A DNA stretch of 64,000 bases, taken from NCBI GenBank assembly GCA_958295525.1, contig OY282355.1, positions 781,504 to 845,503 of the forward strand, in the 5' to 3' direction. Source of the stretch: an uncultured Dehalococcoidia bacterium (GTDB taxonomy: Bacteria > Chloroflexota > Dehalococcoidia > Lucifugimonadales > Australimonadaceae). The notes beneath the pieces are model-generated. The model worked only from the letters and a program-made list of their open reading frames with translations, was not told where the DNA came from and ran no database searches. The position numbers and the translations under genes were made by a program. Numbering within the stretch: the stretch's first letter is position 1; the number at the start of each line of letters is the position of its first letter. Shown one piece after another: positions 7,716-15,613 of this stretch.

Positions 7716-8882
7716 ATGACGACGCAAACGCACACTCCCGATACGCTGAACGACATCCGGCTCGCCGTGCGCGACGCCTGCAGGAAGTACGACGGCGCGT
7801 ACTGGCGCGGCCTCGACAAGGCGGGCGCCTACCCGGAGGCGTTCGTCCGCGAGATGACCGAACTCGGTTGGCTCTCCGCCCTCATTCCGGAGGAGCACGG
7901 CGGCGGGGGCATGTCGGTGACGGAGGCGAGCGTCATTCTCGAGGAGATCAACCGCTCCGGCGGCGACGCGGCGGCCTGCCACGCGCAGATGTACATAATG
8001 GGCGTCATTCTGAGGCACGGCAGCCCGGAGCAGAAGGCGCGCTACCTTCCCGGCGTGGCGCGCGGCGAACTGCGGCTGCAGGCGTTCGCGGTGACGGAGC
8101 CGAACGCAGGCTCGGAGACGACGCGCATCGAGACGACCGCCGTCCGCAAGGGCGACCGCTACGTCGTCAACGGCGAAAAGACGTTCATATCCCGCGTCGC
8201 GCAGTCCGACCTGATGCTTCTGCTCGCCCGCACCACGCCCTACGACGAACTGACGAACAAGACGGAGGGGCTGTCCGTGTTCGTCGTGGACATCAGAGAC
8301 GCGGGCGAGCGTCTGCGGATTCAGCCCATCGAAATGACGTTCAACCGCCACACCAACCAACTCTTCTTCGACGATTTGGAGATTCCGGCGGAGAACCTCG
8401 TCGGCGAGGAGGGCAAGGGCTTCCGCTGCATCATTGACTCGTGGAACGCGGAGCGCATTCTCATCGCCGCCGAGGCCATCGGGGACGCGCGCTTCTTCAT
8501 CGAGCGGGCGGCGTCCTACGCGAGCGGGCGGGTCGTGTTCGGGCGCCCCATCGGCGCGAACCAGGGCGTGCAACTCCCGATTGCGCGGGCTTACGCGCAC
8601 ACGGAGGCCGCGGACCTGATGCGCTTCGAGGCCGCCGCCAAGTTCGACCGGGGCGAGCGCTGCGGCGCGGAGGCGAATATGGCCAAACTCCTCGCGTCGG
8701 AGGCCGCGTGGGAGGCGGCCAACGCCTGCCTCGACGCGCACGGCGGCTACGGGTTCGCCCGCGAGTACGACATCGAGCGCAAGTTTCGGGAGACGCGCCT
8801 CTACATAACCGCGCCGGTCAACAACAACCTCGTTCTCGCCTACCTCGGCCAGAACGCGCTGGGCATGCCGAGGTCGTACTAG
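7716..8882 (+). CDS. acyl-CoA dehydrogenase
   Basis: A 388-residue FAD enzyme that oxidises acyl-CoA to enoyl-CoA. FAVTEPNAGSETTR (near 128-141), the GEKTFIS segment and DAHGGYGFAREYDIERKFRE (near 342-361) are family signatures for FAD and substrate binding. The usual C-terminal catalytic glutamate motif (EGTxQIQ) is replaced by ITAPVNNNLVLAYLG. An Asn-Ala-Glu-Arg segment in the SWNAERILIAAEAIG helix places a glutamate where isovaleryl-CoA dehydrogenase keeps its base, so the enzyme may use that position. It stands alone, preceded by about 110 bases of apparently empty sequence. Electrons would pass through ETF, perhaps to the Fe-S protein at 43.1-45.2 kb. Confidence 0.88.
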   Translation: MTTQTHTPDTLNDIRLAVRDACRKYDGAYWRGLDKAGAYPEAFVREMTELGWLSALIPEEHGGGGMSVTEASVILEEINRSGGDAAACHAQMYIMGVILRHGSPEQKARYLPGVARGELRLQAFAVTEPNAGSETTRIETTAVRKGDRYVVNGEKTFISRVAQSDLMLLLARTTPYDELTNKTEGLSVFVVDIRDAGERLRIQPIEMTFNRHTNQLFFDDLEIPAENLVGEEGKGFRCIIDSWNAERILIAAEAIGDARFFIERAASYASGRVVFGRPIGANQGVQLPIARAYAHTEAADLMRFEAAAKFDRGERCGAEANMAKLLASEAAWEAANACLDAHGGYGFAREYDIERKFRETRLYITAPVNNNLVLAYLGQNALGMPRSY

Positions 8883-8923
8883 GGCGGGGGCGGGCGGTAT
8901 ACTGCGGGGCTAGGAGGTCGGCG

Positions 8924-9499
8924 ATGCGGAACTTGTTCACCATTGTCATCGAGAGGAAAGCGTTCGACGAAGGCTACTTCGCCTTGTGCGCGGAATTGCT
9001 CGAGCCGAAGGGCGAGGGCGACACGCCTGAGGAAGCGGAGGCCAACCTGATCGCGGCGCTGAAGCGCCACCTCCAAGACAAGCGCGACGAAGGCTTGCGC
9101 GAGGCGGCGCCCGGAGCATCGGTCTCCACCGTCGTCGTGGACGAAGACCGCCAAGCGAAGGCCATCCGGTACGACGAAGACCTGATACTGGAGCGCGCGC
9201 GGCAGATTATGGAGGCGCGGCGCAAGGAAGAAGCCGGCGCTCCCCCTCCGTGGAAGGGAACGCTGCACAACGAGTTCACCGCGATCATTGAGCGTGGCGA
9301 GGACTGGTATGGGGCCACTTGCCCTGTAGTGGGAGGAATCGGGCAGGGGAGGACTATCGCGGAGGTGATGGACGACTTGGCCGACGCCTGCGCGCTAATG
9401 CTCTTGGATGCCCGTGAGCGCGGGCTTGGCGGCTTATCGGACGAGGCCATCCAAAAGACGGTCGCCGTATCCATCCGCGAGCCGGTTGCGGTTTCGTGA
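8924..9499 (+). CDS. hicB: HicB-like antitoxin with two tandem HicB domains
   Basis: This 191-residue protein carries two HicB-type folds. The first is at residues 1-75 (FTIVIERKAFDEGYFALCAE, then GDTPEEAEANL), the second at about 110-185 (NEFTAIIERGEDWYGATCPV, then GQGRTIAEVMDDL). HicB proteins are antitoxins that bind HicA and often their own operator. Ordinary HicB has one such domain. The stop codon overlaps the GTG start of hicA (GTGA), and a TAGGAGG ribosome site precedes the ATG. No obvious separate DNA-binding domain is seen at the C-terminus, so operator binding is uncertain. Confidence 0.78.
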   Translation: MRNLFTIVIERKAFDEGYFALCAELLEPKGEGDTPEEAEANLIAALKRHLQDKRDEGLREAAPGASVSTVVVDEDRQAKAIRYDEDLILERARQIMEARRKEEAGAPPPWKGTLHNEFTAIIERGEDWYGATCPVVGGIGQGRTIAEVMDDLADACALMLLDARERGLGGLSDEAIQKTVAVSIREPVAVS

Positions 9500-9684
9500 A
9501 GAGAGGAGACGTGTTGCGCGGCTTGACGAAGCGAAACTGCGCGTTGCACCACGAAGGCGGGAGGCACTCGATGTGGGAGAACCTGTTCACGGGCGCCAGG
9601 GCGCCGGTTCCACGCCACCAAGAGATACCTAACCACGTCGTAGACCGCATCTGCGACCAACTCGGCGTTCCGAGGATGCGCTGA
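9496..9684 (+). CDS. hicA: HicA family mRNA interferase toxin
   Basis: A 62-residue toxin of the HicA family, which cleaves mRNA. MKRGDVLRGLTKRNCALHHE and the catalytic-type GGRHSMW (His24) match the fold, followed by the conserved APVPRHQEIPNHVV and CDQLGVP. It starts with GTG overlapping the hicB stop by four bases, giving antitoxin-first order and translational coupling. Its stop overlaps the next gene by one base, so the module is embedded in the operon with the CitE-like lyase. All key residues are present, so it may be active. Confidence 0.85.
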   Translation: MKRGDVLRGLTKRNCALHHEGGRHSMWENLFTGARAPVPRHQEIPNHVVDRICDQLGVPRMR

Positions 9685-10577
9685 TGACCGCCGACGCCAT
9701 CGCCCGCTCCTGGCTCTACGTTCCGGCCCACAAGCCGCGAATGATCGAGAAGTCGCTCACGCTGAGCGCGGACGCCGTGATCTACGATTACGAGGACGCC
9801 GTGCCGCCCGCCGAGAAGGAGCGCGCCAGGGAAGTCCTCGCTGGCGCGCTGCCGCCGTCGCCGCCCCCCGGCTCGCCGCGCCGCTACGTCCGCGTCAACA
9901 ACCCGCGCCACGAGCGTCTGTTCGCGGACGACCTCCGCGCCGCTCTGGCGCTCGGCGTCGAGGGCGTCGTTCTGCCGAAGATGGAGCGCGCTGACCAGGT
10001 GCGCGAGGCGAGCGCCGCTCTCGCCGAAGCGGAGCGCGAGCGCGGCGTCGAGGAAGGCGCAACCCGCCTCTGCTTGCTGATCGAGAGCCCTTTGGGCGTC
10101 GTCAACGCCTACGCGATCTGCTCCGCCGACCCGCGCATCGTCGCCGTGCAGTTCGGCGGCGAGGATTTCTCCCGGGAGATGGGTTTGCCGCTCGTGCGGA
10201 CGGGCGAGGCGAAGGAACTCGTGCATCAGCGCGCGGCGACGGCGACGGCTTGCGTCGCGGCGGGAGTCCAGCCGGTGGACGTGATCTGGGCGGGGCTAGG
10301 CGACGTCAGCGGCCTCGAGGCGGAGGCCGCGCAAGCGCGCAGGCTCGGCTACACCGGCAAGGCGGCTATCCATCCGGAGCAGATCGCTCCCATCAACGCC
10401 GCGTTCAGCCCCACGCCCGAGGAAATCGCCTACGCCCGCGAGGTCATTGCCGCGCTGGACGAGGCAATCGCAGAGGGCACGGGCGTCCTCAACTATCACG
10501 GAGCGTTCCTCGAGGAGCCGGTCATCGCCCGCGCGCGCCGAACGCTCGAACTCGCCGAAGGGTTTGGGGTGGGCTGA
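9684..10577 (+). CDS. CitE-like HpcH/HpaI aldolase/citrate lyase family protein
   Basis: A 297-residue barrel enzyme of the CitE/malyl-CoA lyase group, which cleaves or condenses acyl-CoA hydroxyacids. SWLYVPAHKPRMIEKS opens the protein. YDYEDAVPPAEKERAR carries the acidic residues for Mg, and RVNN, LCLLIESPLGV and QFGGEDF follow in the family order. GKAAIHPEQI is the CoA-binding end. The ATG overlaps the hicA stop. No CitF or CitD gene is near, so it is not part of a citrate lyase complex; a malyl- or citramalyl-CoA lyase role is more likely, by inference. Confidence 0.85.
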   Translation: MTADAIARSWLYVPAHKPRMIEKSLTLSADAVIYDYEDAVPPAEKERAREVLAGALPPSPPPGSPRRYVRVNNPRHERLFADDLRAALALGVEGVVLPKMERADQVREASAALAEAERERGVEEGATRLCLLIESPLGVVNAYAICSADPRIVAVQFGGEDFSREMGLPLVRTGEAKELVHQRAATATACVAAGVQPVDVIWAGLGDVSGLEAEAAQARRLGYTGKAAIHPEQIAPINAAFSPTPEEIAYAREVIAALDEAIAEGTGVLNYHGAFLEEPVIARARRTLELAEGFGVG

Positions 10578-10580
10578 TAT

Positions 10581-11165
10581 TCAAGGGCGTTTCTTCCGGT
10601 AGTCTCTGAGGTCTAGGCATGCATTGTAAGTTGCCTTGTCTATCGGGACCCAGGTCGTCCCCGGGATTCCTCTCTTCGAAGAACTTCCCTGCCCCACGGG
10701 GAATGCGGATTCGAATGCAAGCCGCCGTCCCTGTGATTGAGCAATTCGCTTCGCAAATTGGACAGCGGGGCCAAAATCCCAGTCCTGGCTCACAATGACG
10801 GCGACTTCGTACCGTTGCGCGTAGGTTGCCTCGACCAAATCCAGCGCAAGGCTGACGTCAACGCCCTTCTCTTGCCTGCCTACGCCTATTCGCCCTGCGT
10901 AGACATAGATGCCCTTACTCTTCATTTGCCTTATTTTGTTCGACCAGAACCCATGCCAAAACTCCTCAACCGCGTCAGGGACCCCGGTGTAGAAACGAAC
11001 CTCAGTGAGGCGACGGCCTTCCAAGCGGGAGGCCAGCGCGTTCGCCAATTTCTCAACGTCGTAGCTCGGCCACGTGTATGGGGGGAGTGCGGACCCGATC
11101 GACCGCCAAGCGGCTTTGGCTAGGTGAAAGAGGTTCTGGCCGTCTATGAATACGATGACGCGCAT
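10581..11165 (-). CDS. NYN domain (DUF88/LabA-like) protein
   Basis: A 194-residue protein of the NYN family, a PIN-like metal-dependent RNase fold. MRVIVFIDGQNLFHL supplies the first aspartate, GVDVSLALDLVEA (about 118-130) the central pair, and VIVSQDWDFGPAV (about 139-151) the last acidic cluster. These are the residues expected to hold Mg. It lies tail to tail with the CitE-like gene, three bases apart. A good promoter is present at 11249-11277. A related but frameshifted NYN gene is at 25557-26176. The RNA target is unknown. Confidence 0.85.
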   Translation of the reverse strand: MRVIVFIDGQNLFHLAKAAWRSIGSALPPYTWPSYDVEKLANALASRLEGRRLTEVRFYTGVPDAVEEFWHGFWSNKIRQMKSKGIYVYAGRIGVGRQEKGVDVSLALDLVEATYAQRYEVAVIVSQDWDFGPAVQFAKRIAQSQGRRLAFESAFPVGQGSSSKRGIPGTTWVPIDKATYNACLDLRDYRKKRP

Positions 11166-11202
11166 CGCCCCCCGCTAAACGAAAACACCCGCCCCGGGAA
11201 TG

Positions 11203-11220
11203 CTGGACAACTTGTGCCAG
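11203..11220. promoter_or_regulatory. operator-like palindrome upstream of NYN gene
   Basis: CTGGACAACTTGTGCCAG is a near-palindrome (CTGG-CAA / TTG-CCAG arms) between the NYN start codon and its predicted -10 box. In this place it could be an operator in the NYN leader. No matching second copy was found in the window, so this is tentative. Confidence 0.25.
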
Positions 11221-11248
11221 CCCCAAGGGGCGGGGAGGAAGTATTGTT

Positions 11249-11277
11249 AGCATACTCTATCGAAGGTCAGGAGTCAA
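11249..11277 (-). promoter_or_regulatory. sigma-70-type promoter of the NYN gene
   Basis: Read on the minus strand, TTGACT (11277-11272) and TATGCT (11254-11249) are separated by exactly 17 bases. Transcription would begin near 11242 and give a leader of about 77 bases before the NYN start at 11165. The promoter abuts the brnT remnant on the other strand. Confidence 0.5.
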
Positions 11278-11280
11278 CCC

Positions 11281-11373
11281 ATGCAAGTACACACGTGGCG
11301 GAGAGAGAACATCCGCATCATAAGCCTGCGAAAGGCCAAGAAGAAGGAGGAGACGCGCTATGCCTCCGCTTAA
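11281..11373 (+). pseudogene. brnT: 3' remnant of a BrnT toxin gene
   Basis: A 30-codon fragment encodes HTWRRENIRIISLRKAKKKE and ends TRYASA. BrnT toxins normally end with this TER/RIRIISARKA-R-RE pattern, so this is the last third of a BrnT gene. An in-frame stop at 11248-11250 precedes it and the N-terminal part, including the catalytic region, is missing. Its stop overlaps the start of the intact brnA, as in real brnTA operons. The NYN promoter occupies the place where the missing part should be. Confidence 0.7.
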
Positions 11374-11689
11374 GCCTGACCACATCAGCCCGACGGACGA
11401 AGAAGAGGCGCAGATCAACGCGGGCATCGCGCTCGACCCGGACAACCCGGAGTTGACGGACGAGGACGTTGCGCGAATGCGTCCTGCGATAGAGGTCGTG
11501 CCGGAGATCGTCGCGTGGTATCACGCGGAGCAGGAGCGGAAGGCGAGGGAAGCGAATCGCCGCGCCGCTTGCAAGACGCGGGTGACGATCCGCTTCGACG
11601 CCGACGTCGTGGCGCGGCTCCGCGAGGGCGGCCCCGGCTGGCAGACGCGCGCCAACGCCGCGCTCCGCCGCGCCGTCCTCGGGTCGTGA
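11360..11689 (+). CDS. brnA: BrnA family antitoxin, orphaned
   Basis: A 109-residue antitoxin. The C-terminal half carries the BrnA ribbon-helix-helix segment: VTIRFDADVVARLREGG followed by GWQTRANAALRRAV. The N-terminal part (DNPELTDEDVARMRPA) is also typical. BrnA normally neutralises the BrnT RNase and represses its own operon. The toxin gene immediately upstream is reduced to a 3' fragment that still overlaps the brnA start by 14 bases. The antitoxin is therefore alone; it may survive as a repressor or as protection against a related toxin. It could now be transcribed from upstream plus-strand readthrough. Confidence 0.8.
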   Translation: MPPLKPDHISPTDEEEAQINAGIALDPDNPELTDEDVARMRPAIEVVPEIVAWYHAEQERKAREANRRAACKTRVTIRFDADVVARLREGGPGWQTRANAALRRAVLGS

Positions 11690-11782
11690 CGGCGGGTTGA
11701 CGGGGCGCCGCTCCGGCGCGTTGCAAAGAGGCGGGCAGGGCGGTAGAGTACGCCCATCCTGACGGGCGAGGGCGCAATTCGT

Positions 11783-12292
11783 ATGAGCATCAAGGCCGGG
11801 TGGGAAGGGCGATACTTCGAAGACTTGCAGGTCGGCGACGTCTACCGCTCGTCGGTCGGCCGGACGCTGCTCGAGGCCGACAACACGTGGATGACGCTTC
11901 TCACCAACAACGACAACCAGATTCACTTCAACGCGGAGTACGCCAAGCAAACCCAGTTCCAACGCCCGCTGATGAACAGCCTGGTCACGCTCGCCGTCGT
12001 CACCGGCCTGACGGTGCCGGACGTGAGCCGCAACGGCATCAACCTCGGCTGGGACAAGGTGCGCCTCCCGCATCCTGTCTACGCGGGCGACACGCTCTGG
12101 GCGGAGACCGAGGTCGTCTCGGCGCGCGAGTCGCGCTCCGATCCCCGGCGCGGCATCGTCCACATCGCGACGCGCGGCATTCAGCAGGAAGGCGCGGTGG
12201 TCGTCGAGTTCGAGCGCGACGTGATGGTTTGGAAGCGGGAGCACGCCCCCAACGCCGACGTGTTCCCTGAGATCGCCGCGCAGACGGCGTAG
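11783..12292 (+). CDS. MaoC-like hotdog-fold dehydratase
   Basis: A 169-residue protein of the MaoC family, which hydrates enoyl-CoA thioesters. RYFEDLQVGDVYRSSVGRTL is the usual opening. The active-site segment is NDNQIHFNAEYAKQTQFQRP (near 50-69), which has the conserved D-x4-H pair of R-specific hydratases. LGWDKVRLPHPVYAGDTL follows as expected. It is placed ten bases before an MmgE/PrpD gene and likely forms an operon with it. A mesaconyl-CoA or methylfumaryl-CoA hydratase is one candidate; substrate is not shown. Confidence 0.85.
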   Translation: MSIKAGWEGRYFEDLQVGDVYRSSVGRTLLEADNTWMTLLTNNDNQIHFNAEYAKQTQFQRPLMNSLVTLAVVTGLTVPDVSRNGINLGWDKVRLPHPVYAGDTLWAETEVVSARESRSDPRRGIVHIATRGIQQEGAVVVEFERDVMVWKREHAPNADVFPEIAAQTA

Positions 12293-12301
12293 GAGGCGGC
12301 A

Positions 12302-13681
12302 ATGACGACGGCATCCGCAAACGGCGTGACGGCGGCTCTGGTTGACTACGCCCATACGCTCAGATACGAGGACGTTCCGCCGGAGGTTTTGGAGCGGACG
12401 AAGCAGATGCTGCTCGACTTCCTCGGCGTCGCCTACGGGGGGCTGCGCGTCGGGGAGTCGTCCGAGCCGGTCATCAGGGGAACGCTGGACCTCGCGGCGG
12501 GCGCGGAAGGCGGCTCCGTGGTCGTCGGGCGTCCGGAGCGGCTGCCCGCGCACTACGCCGCGTTGCTCAACGCGACTTTCGCGCACAGCATGGACTTCGA
12601 CGACACGCACCGCGAGGCAGTCATTCACATCGGGACGCCGCTCTTCGCAACGCTCTTGGCGCTCGCCGGGGAGCGCGACGTTTCCGGGCGCGACTTCCTC
12701 GCCGCTGCCGTCGCCGGCTACGACGTGACGGGCAAGGTGGGCAAGGCGCACGGAGGCGAGGTTCACGCGCGCGGCTTCCATCCCACCGCCACCACCGGAG
12801 TGTTCGGGTGCGCCGCCGCCGGCGCGCGCCTCCTCGGCTGCACGCCGGAGCAGACCGCCAACGCGCTGGGGCTCAACGTCAGCCAGGCGGCGGGCTCCAC
12901 GCAGTTCCTCGAGAACGGCTCTTGGAACAAACGCTTTCACACCGGACTCGCCGCGCACAACGCCATTATTAGCCTTGCGATGGCCCGGCGCGGCTACCTC
13001 GGCGCGACCTCCCCGCTGGAGGGCCGGCACGGCTATTTCGCGCTGTACGCCAACGGCGCGGACGCATCGCGCTCCCTCGACGGGCTCGGCAGCGAGTTCG
13101 AGGTGATGAACACCGCCGTCAAGCCTTACCCGTGCTGCCGCTACAGCCACGCCGCGATAGACGCGGTGTCCGACATCGCGCGCGCCGAATCGCTCGCTCC
13201 GCAGGACATCGAGCGCATAGACGTAACGATGGGGGAGACGGGCTACGGCCTCGTCGCCGACCCGCCGGACGCCAAGCGCGAGCCGTCCAACGTGGTCGAG
13301 GGGCAGTTCAGCGTCTACTTCGCGGCGGCGGCCTCGGCCGGGCCGGGCGGCTACGCCTGGGACGCCTACGACCGCCTGCGCGACCCGGACGTGCTGCGCC
13401 TGATGCAGCGCACCAACGTAACGCTCGACGCGTCGTTCGGCGCCGGAATGCAAAGCGCGGTCGCCGTCTATGCGGCGGACGGGCGCGTCCACGAGCGCTT
13501 CGTGCCCTTTCCGAAAGGCGAGCCCGAGAACCCGATGACGTGGGACGAGATGCAGGCCAAGTTCACCGAATGGAGCGTTCCCGTCATCGGCGCATCCCGC
13601 GCGTCCCAAGTCATCGATCAAGTCGCGTCCCTTGAGTCGCTCGCCTCGATGCGCGATTTCGCGGCCAACCTCGGCGCGTAA
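12302..13681 (+). CDS. MmgE/PrpD family protein
   Basis: A 459-residue protein of the MmgE/PrpD family, whose members dehydrate 2-methylcitrate or decarboxylate cis-aconitate. MDFDDTHREAVIHIGTPLFA (near 97-116) is the first conserved block. GRDFLAAAVAGYDVTGKVG, GFHPTATTGVFG and NVSQAAGSTQFL follow, then KPYPCCRYSHAAIDA near 275. These cover the known core. GGAGG precedes the ATG, and the gene is ten bases from the MaoC-like gene. Family is clear; the actual substrate is unknown, since SAR202-like genomes often carry many such paralogues. Confidence 0.88.
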   Translation: MTTASANGVTAALVDYAHTLRYEDVPPEVLERTKQMLLDFLGVAYGGLRVGESSEPVIRGTLDLAAGAEGGSVVVGRPERLPAHYAALLNATFAHSMDFDDTHREAVIHIGTPLFATLLALAGERDVSGRDFLAAAVAGYDVTGKVGKAHGGEVHARGFHPTATTGVFGCAAAGARLLGCTPEQTANALGLNVSQAAGSTQFLENGSWNKRFHTGLAAHNAIISLAMARRGYLGATSPLEGRHGYFALYANGADASRSLDGLGSEFEVMNTAVKPYPCCRYSHAAIDAVSDIARAESLAPQDIERIDVTMGETGYGLVADPPDAKREPSNVVEGQFSVYFAAAASAGPGGYAWDAYDRLRDPDVLRLMQRTNVTLDASFGAGMQSAVAVYAADGRVHERFVPFPKGEPENPMTWDEMQAKFTEWSVPVIGASRASQVIDQVASLESLASMRDFAANLGA

Positions 13682-13704
13682 GGGGCGGAGACAGGACGGC
13701 GCTA

Positions 13705-13809
13705 GCGAGGGAGCGTTCCGCGCCCGCGCATTGCGAATCCGACGGCGGCGAGCAGGCCGCCTGCGGCGAGCGTGAGCGTGAGGGCGAGCGGAGGGCTAAC
13801 GCCGCGTTC
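13705..13809 (-). pseudogene. orphan C-terminal membrane-tail fragment
   Basis: Between the MmgE/PrpD gene and livF, a 35-codon minus-strand frame between two stops encodes LALTLTLAAGGLLAAVGFAM followed by RGRGTLPR. A hydrophobic stretch and short basic end look like the C-terminal anchor of an exported protein. There is no start codon or upstream coding, so it may be a gene remnant. The assignment rests on one short segment. Confidence 0.3.
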
Positions 13810-13837
13810 TTAAGCCGGCGCGGGCGGGCGGGGGGCG

Positions 13838-14551
13838 CTAGGCGTCGGTCTCGCCCAGGTAGAGGCGGCCAATTTGCGGGTCGGAGGCGAGTTCGGGGCC
13901 GGGGCCGGTCATTCGCGTTTCGCCGGTGGCGATGACGTAGCCCCGGTCGGAGAGGTTGAGCGCCCATTTCGCATTCTGCTCGACCATCAGGACGGCGACG
14001 CCGGATGCGTTGATTTCGCGTATTTTCTGAAAGACGACTTCCACGTAGGCGGGGGAGAGCCCGGCGGAGGGCTCGTCGAGGATAAGGAGTTTCGGATCGA
14101 GCATCAGCGCGCGGGCGAGCGCAAGCATCTGACGCTGGCCGCCGGAGAGGGAGCCTGCCTTGGCTTTGCGCTTCTCCTCGAGGTCGGGGAACATTGCGTA
14201 GATTTCGGCGGCGCGGGACTTGAGGCCGCTCTTGCGGAGGAAGCCGCCCATCTCCAAGTTTTCGGCGACGGCGAGGGTAGGGAAGATGTTCTCGGTTTGC
14301 GGAACGTAGCAGAGGCCGAGGGGAATGCGGCGGTCGGCGGGGAGTTTTTCGATGGAGCGTCCATCGAAGCGGATGACGCCTGCGGCCGCCGGGACGATGC
14401 CGACGATGGCTTTCATCATCGTGGACTTGCCGGAGCCGTTGGGCCCGATGATGGTGACGATTTCGCCCGGGTCGACGGCGAGGTCGACGCCGTGGAGTAT
14501 TTCCGCGCCGCCGTAGCCCGCGCGAACGCCCGCCGCTTCGAGGAGAGGCAT
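13838..14551 (-). CDS. livF: LivF-like ABC transporter ATPase
   Basis: A 237-residue ATP-binding subunit of a branched-chain amino acid-type ABC importer. Walker A is GPNGSGKST (near 36-44), the signature is LSGGQRQM (near 134) and Walker B is LLILDEPSAGL (near 154-164). The end ASDPQIGRLYLGE is diagnostic of LivF. It lies three bases downstream of livG. No permease (LivH, LivM) or binding protein is adjacent, so the rest of the transporter must be elsewhere or this is a split locus. Substrates of this class include amino acids, urea and aromatic acids. Confidence 0.9.
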   Translation of the reverse strand: MPLLEAAGVRAGYGGAEILHGVDLAVDPGEIVTIIGPNGSGKSTMMKAIVGIVPAAAGVIRFDGRSIEKLPADRRIPLGLCYVPQTENIFPTLAVAENLEMGGFLRKSGLKSRAAEIYAMFPDLEEKRKAKAGSLSGGQRQMLALARALMLDPKLLILDEPSAGLSPAYVEVVFQKIREINASGVAVLMVEQNAKWALNLSDRGYVIATGETRMTGPGPELASDPQIGRLYLGETDA

Positions 14552-14554
14552 CGC

Positions 14555-15319
14555 TCATCCTCCGAGGTAGGCGCGGACGACCCGCTCGTTGCGCTGGACG
14601 TCGGCGGGCGCGCCTTCGATGAGGACGGAACCCTCGCTCATTACGATCACGCGGTCGCAGAGGCGCATCACGAGGTCCATATCGTGCTCGATGATGAGGA
14701 AGGCGACGCCGCGTTCGTCGCGGGCGCGGGAGACGCCGTCGGTGAGGCGGCGCATCAGGGTGGGGTTCACGCCCGCGCCGGGCTCGTCGAGCAGCACGAG
14801 GCTGGGCTTGGCCATAAGCGCGCGGGCGAGTTCGAGGAGTTTCTTCTGGCCGCCGGAGAGATTTTCGGCGAGGAGGTTGGCGGATTCGGACAGGCCGACG
14901 TAGTCGAGGACGGCGCGCGCTTGGTCGGCGATGGCGCGCTCTTGCCGCTTGACGGCCCAAGGGAAGGCGATTGCCCTCCACATGCTCTCGCCGATCTGGC
15001 CGGACGGCACGATCATCAGGTTATCGATAACGCGCATTTTTTTGAGTTCGCGGGGGATCTGGAAGGTGCGGACGACGCCTTTTTGGAAGATGCGGTAGGG
15101 GGGCAGCCCGTCTATGCGCTCGCCGCGGAAGAGGATGCGGCCTCGGGTGGGCTTGCGAACGCCTGTGATGAGGTTGAAGAGGGTTGTCTTGCCCGCGCCG
15201 TTCGGCCCGATGAGGCCGGTGATGGAGCCTTCCGCCAGGCGCAGGGAGCAGTGGTTGACGGCGTGGACGCCGCCGAAGTCCATCACGAGGCCGCGCGCGC
15301 TCAGTATTGCGGATTCCAT
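14555..15319 (-). CDS. livG: LivG-like ABC transporter ATPase
   Basis: A 254-residue ATP-binding subunit paired with LivF. Walker A is GPNGAGKTT (near 37-45), the signature is LSGGQKKLLELARAL (near 155) and Walker B is LVLLDEPGAGV (near 177). MDFGGVHAVNHCSLRLAEGS and NLITGVRKPTRGRI are characteristic of LivG. It is the first gene of a two-gene minus-strand operon. Upstream is about 290 bases of repeat-rich DNA with no obvious promoter. The missing permease genes mean the substrate cannot be guessed from context. Confidence 0.9.
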   Translation of the reverse strand: MESAILSARGLVMDFGGVHAVNHCSLRLAEGSITGLIGPNGAGKTTLFNLITGVRKPTRGRILFRGERIDGLPPYRIFQKGVVRTFQIPRELKKMRVIDNLMIVPSGQIGESMWRAIAFPWAVKRQERAIADQARAVLDYVGLSESANLLAENLSGGQKKLLELARALMAKPSLVLLDEPGAGVNPTLMRRLTDGVSRARDERGVAFLIIEHDMDLVMRLCDRVIVMSEGSVLIEGAPADVQRNERVVRAYLGG

Positions 15320-15439
15320 GACGGATACCTCCGACTGCGCTGTTCATTTTACCACGCGGGGCGGCCCGGCGGGGGCGAGGCTCCCGCTTCGCGGTCAGGA
15401 CGTGGGCGCGTGGGGCGCTTTGGAGACGGGGCGCGTTGC

Positions 15440-15600
15440 GCGGCCTCTGGATTCCCGCCTACGCGGGAATGACGGGGCAGGGGGGCGGGGAACGACGATG
15501 AGGGCAGGGGCGCAGGGGCGCGAGATTCCCGCCTACGCGCGGGAATGACGGCAGAGGTCGGGTTTCCGCATGCGCGGGAATGACGGGGGCAGGGGGCCGG
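15440..15600. repeat. dRS3-like repeats between livG and zinc-ribbon gene
   Basis: Three copies in the GATTCCCGCC...GGGAATGAC orientation lie near 15448, 15528 and 15560; the middle copy has extra bases in its centre. The 15320-15613 interval holds nothing else recognisable. Confidence 0.75.
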
Positions 15601-15613
15601 CGCGAGGGTTCCG

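Noticed and set aside
11318-13621. Long minus-strand frame opposite MaoC and MmgE/PrpD
   Set aside because: Same GC-driven antisense effect; no domain and no ribosome site.
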